Shown in pieces: positions 1-6,210 of a DNA stretch of 8,000 nt. Source of the stretch: an uncultured Clostridia bacterium (GTDB lineage Bacteria > Bacillota > Clostridia > Oscillospirales > Acutalibacteraceae); contig CAMVYG010000098.1 in NCBI GenBank assembly GCA_947171615.1, positions 1-8,000 of the forward strand, written 5' to 3'. Numbering within the stretch: position 1 is the first letter of the stretch; each line of letters starts with the position of its first letter. The notes beneath the pieces were generated by a model. The model ran no database searches, had not been told where the DNA came from, and saw nothing but the letters and a program-made list of their open reading frames with translations. Position numbers and translations under genes: made by a program.

Positions 1-370
1 ATCCTGCGCTTCCCACTCTGCCTCCTTTTGTTAAAACAATATCCCCTTTATGGCATAGTTTTAAAGTCGAAAATCCTGCGGGCATATGTGGTATTCTTGT
101 ACATTCATCATATTCAATTCTAGCCTTAACATCTGCAACCCGAATGAAAGGAACAGTGCCTTTCCCATAATAAGGTTCGAGAGCCGGATAAAAAGCACTT
201 GCATCGACTGTGAGTGAAAGATCAGAAAAATATGTAAAAAAGTCGGAATTTTCTTTAACGAATAATTCATCTATCAAATACTGTTTTGCAAAGTAATCAC
301 TATCTAATCGAAATGTTTCCGTTTCATCTATGGTGCTTAACATCACTTCGCTGCATTCCAGCCCATCCAT
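1..370 (-). CDS. hsdS: Restriction-modification specificity (S) subunit, 3' end outside the window
   Basis: Partial gene: the reading frame runs open to the left edge, giving 123 codons from the ATG at 370. The role of this family is to recognise the DNA target and direct the methylase and nuclease subunits to it. Seen in sequence: an N-terminal start of the form MDGLECSEV, then FRLDSDYF, then a target-recognition-domain core with PFIRVADVK and a KGDIVLTKGGRVGSAG turn, typical of S-subunit TRDs. The ATG has only a weak AAGG five bases upstream. The frame stays open upstream of this ATG (VEPFNEAKYKAL just before it) with no ATG or GTG and only a TTG immediately adjacent. From memory, S proteins of this type usually carry residues like these before the GLE motif, so the real N-terminus may lie further upstream or be made by frameshifting from the preceding gene. 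Base composition is visibly richer in A+T than the housekeeping genes to the right, as expected of mobile restriction loci. Confidence -1.
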   Translation of the reverse strand, partial: MDGLECSEVMLSTIDETETFRLDSDYFAKQYLIDELFVKENSDFFTYFSDLSLTVDASAFYPALEPYYGKGTVPFIRVADVKARIEYDECTRIPHMPAGFSTLKLCHKGDIVLTKGGRVGSAG

Positions 371-441
371 CAAAGCCTTGTATTTGGCTTCATTGAAAGG
401 TTCAACAGATGGGCTTACTGAAAAAAACTCAAACCTTCCTT
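360..441 (-). promoter_or_regulatory. Candidate programmed -1 frameshift element joining the RM and S genes
   Basis: Reading on the minus strand, a Shine-Dalgarno-like AAGGAAGG (434-441) is followed after 6 nt by seven T (421-427). In the upstream gene's frame these read AG T_TTT_TTT, a canonical slippery heptamer. The gene's TAA stop lies one codon later (415-417). Five nt after the heptamer starts an 8-bp perfect stem, AGCCCATC (408-415) with GATGGGCT (360-367), extendable to about 11 bp with wobble pairs. It encloses two small hairpins: TTGAA/TTCAA (393-397 with 401-405) and AAGCC/GGCTT (373-377 with 386-390). The -1 frame after the slip site is exactly the S-subunit frame and has no stop between. 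Slip site, spacer and structure match the known architecture of -1 frameshift signals such as dnaX. That it operates in the cell is inference. Confidence 0.5.
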
Positions 442-2397
442 TTTCGCAAATTCCGCAAAGGCTTCCGCAATGCCATCCTCGGTTAATCCGTCGTGATTGT
501 AGAGGTCATGGTCAACGATCATATGACCGTGTTCGTCAAGAATGATATGTCCCTCATCATCCAATCGGACAAGTTTATCTCCGGAATTATTCTTACTGGG
601 CTTCTGCATTGTTGCAAAGAAGATAGGATAATCCTCTTTCTTCGGACAGAGCGTATCGTCCCACTTCTGCACAAAGAGAACGGAGGTCTTTGTGCCGGTG
701 TGGGGTTTGAATACATTACCATGCAGACCGACGACTGCGAGAATACGGCAACGTTCGGCAATAAAGTCACGGATATATTTATCACTGGAATTGTTAAAGC
801 GTCCCTGCGGCAGTACGATAGCCATGCGTCCGCCGGGCTTCAGGAATGATAGATTGCGCTCTATAAAAAGAATATCTCTGCCCACCTTGCCCTGATACTT
901 TCCTTTGGCATTCTTGCCCAACTCATATTTTGAGATAATGCGGCTTTCCTTGATATCGCCCGCAAAGGGCGGGTTTGCCATTAAAATATCGAAAGTGAAG
1001 TCCCTGTTTTCATCTTTCTTTGCCCGCATTTTTCGCAGACCGCTCCAACCTTCAAAATAGATATCCTGCCATGCATCATCTTTTGTCACATCGTCCCAGC
1101 GCTCATAGTCCAATGTGTTCAGGTGCATGACATTGGTGCGCCCATCGCCCGCAATCAGATTGAGAGTTCTCGCTACACGGACGGCTTTTTCATCAAAGTC
1201 AATGGCAAATACATTCTTCTGCACATAGTCTTCGCACTCCGGTGGCTTCTTTTCTGTCGTGAACAGGTGGCTTTGCGGAATACCCTTCTCCGCCAAAATC
1301 TGCTTCCAGACATAGAAAATGGTATGTACGGGAAAGCCGCAGGAACCTGCCGCCGTGTCGATCATCTTCTCATCTTTCTTGGGGTTGAGCATACGCACAC
1401 ACATATCAATGACATAACGAGGCGTAAAATATTGTCCTTTCTCACCCTTTTGAGATTTGCTCATGAGATATTCAAAAGCGTCATCTACCACATCCAGATT
1501 GGAATTAAACAGTTTTACATCCTGCAAGGACGAAACACATACGGCAAGATGAGAGGGAGTCAGCGTAATTACTGCGTCAGAGGAAAACACACCGGGCCAT
1601 TTCCCCTTTGCCCGCTCAAAGAGAGCTTGAATGTTTGTTTTTAAGTCTTCGTCAGTGTCGCCATAGTTGCGAAATTCCAATGTTCTGGAATGGTCTCTGC
1701 CACTTTCCATCTCATCATAGAGCTTAGTATAAATCAGCTTGAAGACTTCTTCAAACACATCTACTCCAGCATTGGCAAGAACTTCATCCTCCATCTCTTC
1801 GATTAGACCTTTGAGGGACTTCTTCTCGCTAACCAGCTTGTCCTTTGCTACAAGATCATCAATCGTCCAGCGCTCGGTCAAAATGTCCTTCAACTTCTGG
1901 TTTGCCGAAGGAATGTTGGGAATGTCCTCAAAGTAGTTGGGATCTTTTCTGTGATAGAAAGAAATCTGCTGCCCGTTTGTCCAGACGCCCATCGTCGCAC
2001 CCGTGGCGTTGCAATAGGATTTAAGCTGTTCCTTTCCTTCGGACAGCTTCGGCTTCTTGACCTCAATGATGATATATTCTATATTGGGGTGGGCTTTTTC
2101 AAAGATGACAATATCCGCTCGTTTTACTTCTCTGCCAAAATGGATATGGCGCTCCAGCTCCATCTGATCAGTGGAGTATCCGTAGTTATGTACAAGGTTA
2201 TAGATGTACAACTGACGAACAGCTTCTTCGGGTGTTAGCCTGATCGCCTTATGGCGAACCTGACACTCGATATAGGGAACATCTACCCCTTTTACCGTTT
2301 TGGTATAGATTTTACTCTCTATTGCACGAACAGCATCCTCACTGAAAAGCGAACTGTTGTGTTTGCTATCTTGAAACAAGGTTTTAAGTGAGTACAT
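415..2397 (-). CDS. hsdM: Fused restriction nuclease / N6-adenine DNA methyltransferase (RM subunit, BcgI-like)
   Basis: A 660-residue protein. Residues about 55-150 form an HsdR_N-type PD-(D/E)XK nuclease domain: Asp95 in RADIVIF, Glu112 and Lys114 in IEVKK, and a QxxxY motif at 124-128. A helical linker (about 165-310) leads to an N6_Mtase domain: GQYFTPRYVI at 321-330, the AdoMet-binding DTAAGSCGF at 347-355, the catalytic NPPF at 475-478 and GGRMAIVLP at 522-530. Nuclease and methylase in one chain with a separate S subunit is the organisation of BcgI-like enzymes (BcgI A chain is of similar size); ordinary HsdM proteins lack the nuclease part. The expected activity is adenine methylation of the host site and cleavage of unmodified DNA, both directed by the S subunit. 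The start is well set: AGGAGG at 2407-2412 lies nine bases before the ATG. No separate helicase-type HsdR is seen, but one could lie beyond the left edge. The family is clear; the exact restriction type is inferred. Confidence 0.9.
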   Translation of the reverse strand: MYSLKTLFQDSKHNSSLFSEDAVRAIESKIYTKTVKGVDVPYIECQVRHKAIRLTPEEAVRQLYIYNLVHNYGYSTDQMELERHIHFGREVKRADIVIFEKAHPNIEYIIIEVKKPKLSEGKEQLKSYCNATGATMGVWTNGQQISFYHRKDPNYFEDIPNIPSANQKLKDILTERWTIDDLVAKDKLVSEKKSLKGLIEEMEDEVLANAGVDVFEEVFKLIYTKLYDEMESGRDHSRTLEFRNYGDTDEDLKTNIQALFERAKGKWPGVFSSDAVITLTPSHLAVCVSSLQDVKLFNSNLDVVDDAFEYLMSKSQKGEKGQYFTPRYVIDMCVRMLNPKKDEKMIDTAAGSCGFPVHTIFYVWKQILAEKGIPQSHLFTTEKKPPECEDYVQKNVFAIDFDEKAVRVARTLNLIAGDGRTNVMHLNTLDYERWDDVTKDDAWQDIYFEGWSGLRKMRAKKDENRDFTFDILMANPPFAGDIKESRIISKYELGKNAKGKYQGKVGRDILFIERNLSFLKPGGRMAIVLPQGRFNNSSDKYIRDFIAERCRILAVVGLHGNVFKPHTGTKTSVLFVQKWDDTLCPKKEDYPIFFATMQKPSKNNSGDKLVRLDDEGHIILDEHGHMIVDHDLYNHDGLTEDGIAEAFAEFAKKEGLSFFQ

Positions 2398-2446
2398 AAG
2401 GCTTGTCCTCCTGTCGGCGTTTCACTGCCAGAATCATATCTTCCAT
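2384..2446 (-). CDS. Possible 20-codon leader or remnant ORF overlapping the RM gene start
   Basis: An ATG-started frame of 20 codons (MEDMILAVKRRQEDKPYVLT) runs through the RM gene's Shine-Dalgarno sequence and stops four codons inside it in another frame. The ATG at 2444-2446 has no convincing ribosome binding site of its own, and an in-frame TAG lies six codons upstream of it. The peptide composition is protein-like, so it may be the tail of a lost gene or a short leader peptide that couples translation to the downstream start. It matches nothing I recognise, and chance is a real possibility. Confidence 0.2.
   Translation of the reverse strand: MEDMILAVKRRQEDKPYVLT
2407..2412 (-). promoter_or_regulatory. 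Strong Shine-Dalgarno site of the RM gene
   Basis: A perfect AGGAGG on the minus strand with nine bases to the ATG at 2395-2397. It fixes the start of the nuclease-methylase gene. The remaining 94-base gap between prmA and this gene shows no hairpin plus T-run terminator and no good -35/-10 pair, so transcription may read through from the prmA promoter. Confidence 0.8.
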
Positions 2447-2491
2447 ACGTGGGTGATGGGCATCCTATTGAATCCTTAGCAACCTTCTGCT

Positions 2492-3442
2492 TTACAAGCT
2501 TTTCTTTAATTTCAACGCCATTGCCACCCAGCCGCGCTCCTCTTTCCGCTCGATCACTGTAAAAGTACCTGCCAGTGCGTCCAACACGTCCTGTTCCCGG
2601 GAATCGATAATGCCGCTGACGATGTATACACTGTCTTTCTCCAGGAATTGAGGTGCATCCTTGCTAAGCTGGATCACGATATCCGCCACAATATTGGCGG
2701 CAACTACCTGATACTTTTGCGGCACAGCAGAATTGCCCGCAAGCTTTTCCGTAAGATTTCCACAAATGCCTGTAAAGCGATCTGCTACCCTGTTAGTTTC
2801 CGCATTTTCCACCGCTGTTTTCACAGCAAGGGGATCGATATCTATGCCAACGGCGCTTTTTGCCCCTAAAAGCAAAGCTGCCACAGATAAAATGCCGCTG
2901 CCGCAGCCCATATCCAGAAAATCGCAGCCCGGTGTAATATAGCGCTCCAGCAGCTCCAGGCAAAGCCGGGTGGTTTCATGGGTGCCGGTGCCAAAGGCAA
3001 GGCCCGGCTCCAGATCCAGCACCGTGCGGCCCATGGAATCAAATTCTTCCTCCCACACAGGACGGATCAAAAGCTTTTCTCCTACCGGGATCGGCTTAAA
3101 ATACTTCTTCCAGTTGTTGATCCAGTCTTCCTTTGCACAGGAAGCGCAGGTAATTTCATGGGGGATCTTCTCTGCCTGATACCGCTCCTCCAAAAAAGAA
3201 ATGGCTTCGGCCGGATTTGCCTCGGGGCTGATGTACACATGGATCACGGCTTTGCTTCTGTCCTTTTGAAGAAGCTCCTCATCGATCAAATCAATATGGG
3301 CGATCTCCATGGCCTCCGCTTCTAAATTGGAGTAGTCCTCAATATAAATACCGTAAGGCACCACCATGTTCGCAATGGCTCCCGCCAGATCTATTTGGTC
3401 TGTGGGGATCTCAATTTTTACTTCGGTCCAGTTCTCACTCAT
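2492..3442 (-). CDS. prmA: Ribosomal protein L11 methyltransferase
   Basis: PrmA uses S-adenosylmethionine to methylate amino groups of ribosomal protein L11 in the cytoplasm. The 316-residue product from the ATG at 3442 matches the family's usual length of about 300. An N-terminal substrate-recognition domain (about 1-100) is followed by a linker containing EDWINNWKKYFKP (105-117), then the Rossmann methyltransferase domain: AFGTGTH at 149-155, the AdoMet-binding motif DMGCGSG at 177-183, an acidic GIDIDP loop at 199-204 and the PrmA-type AANIVADI motif at 248-255. The frame stays open further upstream to a TTG at 3508, but that TTG is part of the promoter's -35 box, so MSENWTEV is the supported start; its ribosome site is only a purine-rich GAAAGAGAG tract. 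Nothing downstream in the window resembles rsmE, its frequent partner in Firmicutes; a restriction locus is there instead. Confidence 0.95.
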   Translation of the reverse strand: MSENWTEVKIEIPTDQIDLAGAIANMVVPYGIYIEDYSNLEAEAMEIAHIDLIDEELLQKDRSKAVIHVYISPEANPAEAISFLEERYQAEKIPHEITCASCAKEDWINNWKKYFKPIPVGEKLLIRPVWEEEFDSMGRTVLDLEPGLAFGTGTHETTRLCLELLERYITPGCDFLDMGCGSGILSVAALLLGAKSAVGIDIDPLAVKTAVENAETNRVADRFTGICGNLTEKLAGNSAVPQKYQVVAANIVADIVIQLSKDAPQFLEKDSVYIVSGIIDSREQDVLDALAGTFTVIERKEERGWVAMALKLKKSL

Positions 3443-3479
3443 ATAGATTCTCTCTTTCTTATAAACGTTGATACCATTG

Positions 3480-3508
3480 ATTGTAACACACCTGCTGTAA
3501 GCTTTCAA
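3480..3508 (-). promoter_or_regulatory. Sigma-A-type promoter of prmA
   Basis: On the minus strand TTGAAA (3503-3508) and TACAAT (3480-3485) are separated by exactly 17 bases, close to the TTGACA/TATAAT consensus. The start point predicted some seven bases beyond the -10 box leaves a leader of about 30 nt before the ATG at 3442. As no terminator is visible after prmA, this promoter may also drive the restriction genes. Confidence 0.75.
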
Positions 3509-3578
3509 GTCGGGAAAGCCGCCGCACCGTGGATCCTCTAAGCTAAGCGCTGCATTTTACAGATAAGGACATGAGAAC

Positions 3579-5189
3579 ATGACAAAGCAGAAATTTTTTC
3601 TTCAGGGCGCGATCCTCACCGCGGTATCCCTATTCCTCCGCGTCACCAATATGGGGTATCGCTCCTATCTCTCCCAGAAAATCGGCTCAGAAGGCATGGG
3701 ACTATACCAGCTGATCTTCTCCATTTTCATGCTCACCGTTACCCTCTCCACCTCTGGGATCAGCCTTGCCGTGACCCGCATGGTGTCAGCCGCCATTGCT
3801 GCCGGATGCCGGGAGACCATACGCTCCACAGTGGCCAGATGTTTTGCCTTTTGCCTGTCGATCAGCTCTGCCATCTCCCTTTGTCTTTTCTTTTTATCCG
3901 ATTTTGCGGCTCTCACCTTTTTAGGAAACCGCCTGGCCGCTCCCTGCCTGCGCATTCTGGGGGTAGGCCTTCCCTTCATGTCCATGTGTACCTGCATGAA
4001 GGGCTACTTCCTGGCGGTAGATGAATCTCTCTCCACAGCGGCTTCAGACACGCTGGAACAGATTCTGACCATCCTTGCCACCGTATATCTTTTCTGGCAT
4101 TTTGCCCCGCAGAGCATTGAAGCAGCCTGCTTTGCCGCTATGGCCGCTTCCACTCTGGGCGAAGCCGTTTCTTTTCTGGTAAGCTGGTCCGCCTACCGGC
4201 ACAGCTTGAAAAAGAATACCCCAAAGGAAAGAAAACAAGGAAAGGGCGTTTTAAAAGGACTTTCGCACATTGCTCTGCCCTGTACGCTGAGCTCCGCGGC
4301 AAAAAGCCTTTTGAATACCGGAGAAAATCTTTTGATTCCCCAAGAACTGCGGAAATTCGGACTGAGCTATTCCCAGTCTCTTTCTCAATATGGGCTTTTA
4401 CAGGGCATGGCAATGCCTATGCTGTATTTTCCCTCTTCCTTTCTTACCTCCTTCGCATCCCTTCTGATCCCTAAAATCTCCAAGGAAAGAGAACTGGGCC
4501 ACCGCCGAGAGGTAGCTTATATCACAGGAAAATCCATCCGCTCCGCCTTGGCCTTCGGCATGTTTTTCGCCGCTGTTTTTATCGCGTTTGGAGACGGCTG
4601 GGGAAACGCCTTTTATCACAGCGCGGCTGCCGGGAAATACCTGCAGGTGCTGGCCCCCATCGTGCCCCTGATTTATCTGGATGTGGTAGTAGACAGTCTT
4701 TTAAAGGGAATGGACGAACAATTTAATTCCATGAAATACAATTTCTCCGATTCCCTGATCCGCGTGATCCTGATTCTCTGCTTTCTGCGTTTTTTCGGCA
4801 TGGAAAGCTATGTGTGTATTTTATTCTTCAGCACCATCTTCAATGCCGCCCTAAGCCTTCGCAGATTACTAAAGGTAACAAATGTACACAGTTCCCGGAG
4901 CCAGCATATTCTGCTTCCCCTGTTGTGGGCGGTGCTTTCCGTTACTCTGGGACGATATCTGCTGCACAACATAACATTTTCCAACCTGTTTTTTCAGATT
5001 GGCCTGGAAACACTGGTATGCAGTCTCTTTTTCGGATCGGGCTACTACATGCTCTGCCGAAGCACTGACCGCAGGGCCGAACAAAAAGAAGGCAAGCCTG
5101 CTCAAAGCAAAGGCCTGCCTCAAAAAAAACAATCAAATATGAACTTCCGCATTTTCTTTGGAAAAGCTGTAAGGAATCAGGATTTATAA
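3579..5189 (+). CDS. spoVB: SpoVB/MurJ-like polysaccharide or lipid II flippase, integral membrane protein
   Basis: A 536-residue, strongly hydrophobic protein of the MOP/MVF flippase superfamily (Polysacc_synt type). It begins MTKQKFFLQGAILTAVSLFLR and continues with an NMGYRSYLSQKIGSEGMGLYQL signature (24-45), which is the classic SpoVB-family N-terminus: an amphipathic loop carrying GxEGMGLYQ after the first helix. Alternating hydrophobic stretches suggest about 12-14 membrane helices, ending near residue 493; a hydrophilic, basic tail of about 40 residues follows. Family members move lipid-linked cell-wall or spore-cortex precursors across the cytoplasmic membrane; SpoVB is needed for cortex formation in Bacillus. 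Whether this copy is sporulation-specific cannot be told, and several paralogues per genome are common. AAGGA at 3565-3569 precedes the ATG by nine bases. No clear sigma-A promoter was found in the 136-base divergent gap to prmA. The last 13 bases overlap the convergent regulator gene. Confidence 0.85.
   Translation: MTKQKFFLQGAILTAVSLFLRVTNMGYRSYLSQKIGSEGMGLYQLIFSIFMLTVTLSTSGISLAVTRMVSAAIAAGCRETIRSTVARCFAFCLSISSAISLCLFFLSDFAALTFLGNRLAAPCLRILGVGLPFMSMCTCMKGYFLAVDESLSTAASDTLEQILTILATVYLFWHFAPQSIEAACFAAMAASTLGEAVSFLVSWSAYRHSLKKNTPKERKQGKGVLKGLSHIALPCTLSSAAKSLLNTGENLLIPQELRKFGLSYSQSLSQYGLLQGMAMPMLYFPSSFLTSFASLLIPKISKERELGHRREVAYITGKSIRSALAFGMFFAAVFIAFGDGWGNAFYHSAAAGKYLQVLAPIVPLIYLDVVVDSLLKGMDEQFNSMKYNFSDSLIRVILILCFLRFFGMESYVCILFFSTIFNAALSLRRLLKVTNVHSSRSQHILLPLLWAVLSVTLGRYLLHNITFSNLFFQIGLETLVCSLFFGSGYYMLCRSTDRRAEQKEGKPAQSKGLPQKKQSNMNFRIFFGKAVRNQDL
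5081..5119 (-). terminator. Intrinsic terminator of the WYL regulator gene, inside the flippase CDS
   Basis: On the minus strand AGGCCTGCC's complement GGCAGGCCT (5111-5119) and AGGCTTGCC (5091-5099) form a 9-bp stem with one mismatch and an 11-base loop. It is followed directly by TTCTTTTTGT (5081-5090). The hairpin plus T-run orientation fits only minus-strand transcription, and it lies about 60 bases beyond the regulator's stop codon at 5177. On the plus strand the hairpin is followed by A residues, so it would not end the flippase transcript. Confidence 0.6.
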
Positions 5190-6145
5190 AGCTTCGCAAG
5201 GCTTTTTGTCCTTTCGCGAAACTGCTCGACCAGCTTTTTCGGCGCTGTCAGGCGAATTTCCGGGCCATGGGAAAACAGCCAGTCAAAAAGCCCGGAAGAA
5301 TTCTCTATCTTTAAGGCCGCACGCAGCTTATTCTTTCCGGCCGATTCCACCGTAATATTGGAGCCGAAGCGTTCCGCTACTGCTGAAAGCTGCTCCGAAG
5401 AAAACTCCAAAATGATCTTTTCTGCCTTTTTCCCCTGCTCCGCCGCCTCAGAAGCTTCTGAGATTGCCTGCCTTTCCTCAGAAAGAAGCTCCAATCCCTC
5501 CAGCGCTGCTAAAGGAACACGCATGGCAGTTCCTTCTTCCGTACTGCCCAGGAGTTCACAATGCCCGCGCTCTGTGAGAATTTTCCATGGACTGACCGAA
5601 ACAGGCTTTGCTTTGGCCTCCGCGGTATAGGCTGGCTTACCCTGCGGCGTCAACTGCCACTTCCGCAAGATAAACTGCACCTTTCGATTTTCTGAAATGG
5701 CCCGGCATAGAAGCTGTACTGTTGAAAACACGCAGTTTTTCGCAGGCCCCGATTCTTCGACTGCAAAAATCTCCCGACTCAACTCTTCCACTTGATGAGA
5801 GCTGCATAAAATTCCCAGCTTTGAAAGAAGCTTCTCCGCCTGTTCCTGTGGAATAAAAGGGGCAGACCTTATTGCTCCGGCAATCATTTGAAGGTCTTCC
5901 ACGGAAAAAGTGCGGCGTTCCACAAAATACTGATAGGTTTTTCTTTTTCTGGTGCCGATCATCACTCCCGCGCTGCGCAGGGTTTCAATATCGTCATAAA
6001 TGCTTTTCCGCTCCGCCGGAATCCCCATGCTCTCCAGCCTTTGCAATATTTCAGGCAGAGTAATGGTATGCTCCGAATCGGTTTCGGAAAGTAAAATTTG
6101 AAGAAGGCAGAGCAGCTTTTTCTTTTTTTCTGAAACATTCGGCAC
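5177..6145 (-). CDS. HTH/WYL/WCX-domain transcriptional regulator (YafY-like)
   Basis: A 322-residue protein. Residues 1-75 form a winged helix-turn-helix with recognition helix ERKSIYDDIETLRSAG (45-60), as in the HTH_11/DeoR-like domains of WYL regulators. Residues about 140-225 correspond to the WYL ligand-sensing domain, and residues 243-315 to the WCX extension (LFDWLFSHGPEIRLTAPKKL, 286-305). The family binds DNA and often senses nucleotides or nucleic-acid ligands. The segment that normally reads W-Y-L before a hydrophobic-Gly pair is here GHCELLG (194-200), so the triad is largely lost and the ligand may differ. The start is GTG at 6145 with AAGGGGAG (6153-6160) seven bases upstream. 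It follows the pseudokinase/PASTA gene by 65 bases on the same strand and is probably co-transcribed with it. Its target is unknown; autoregulation of the pair is a guess. Confidence 0.85.
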   Translation of the reverse strand: MPNVSEKKKKLLCLLQILLSETDSEHTITLPEILQRLESMGIPAERKSIYDDIETLRSAGVMIGTRKRKTYQYFVERRTFSVEDLQMIAGAIRSAPFIPQEQAEKLLSKLGILCSSHQVEELSREIFAVEESGPAKNCVFSTVQLLCRAISENRKVQFILRKWQLTPQGKPAYTAEAKAKPVSVSPWKILTERGHCELLGSTEEGTAMRVPLAALEGLELLSEERQAISEASEAAEQGKKAEKIILEFSSEQLSAVAERFGSNITVESAGKNKLRAALKIENSSGLFDWLFSHGPEIRLTAPKKLVEQFRERTKSLAKLYKS

Positions 6146-6210
6146 AAGCGCTCTCCCCTTTTTTATAACAGCTAACCTGGAGACAGGCTATGGCAGATAT
6201 TACGCACGCG
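6146..6210 (-). other. Short intergenic gap between the PASTA protein gene and the WYL regulator
   Basis: The gap holds a 7-bp stem with one wobble pair and a 4-base loop (6173-6190), then TTATAAAAAA and the regulator's ribosome site AAGGGGAG. The A-run after the hairpin is not a terminator signature on this strand. TTATAA could be a -10 box but would give almost no leader, and no -35 box is evident. Read-through from the upstream gene is the simpler reading. Confidence 0.4.

Noticed and set aside
61..270. Minus-strand 69-codon frame
   Set aside because: It overlaps the S-subunit frame, which carries recognisable TRD motifs and stays open to the window edge.
1123..1644. Plus-strand open frame of 173 codons
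   Set aside because: It is antisense to the methylase domain, whose catalytic and AdoMet motifs are intact in the minus frame; no protein-like features were seen.
2414..2491. Dedicated promoter for the restriction genes
   Set aside because: A TATGAT occurs in the gap, but no acceptable -35 box lies 16-18 bases upstream of it.
3443..3508. Extended prmA start at the TTG at 3508, adding 22 residues
   Set aside because: The TTG is the first half of the -35 box of a well-formed promoter, and the extra residues are outside the predicted transcript. The ATG at 3442 gives the usual family length and start.
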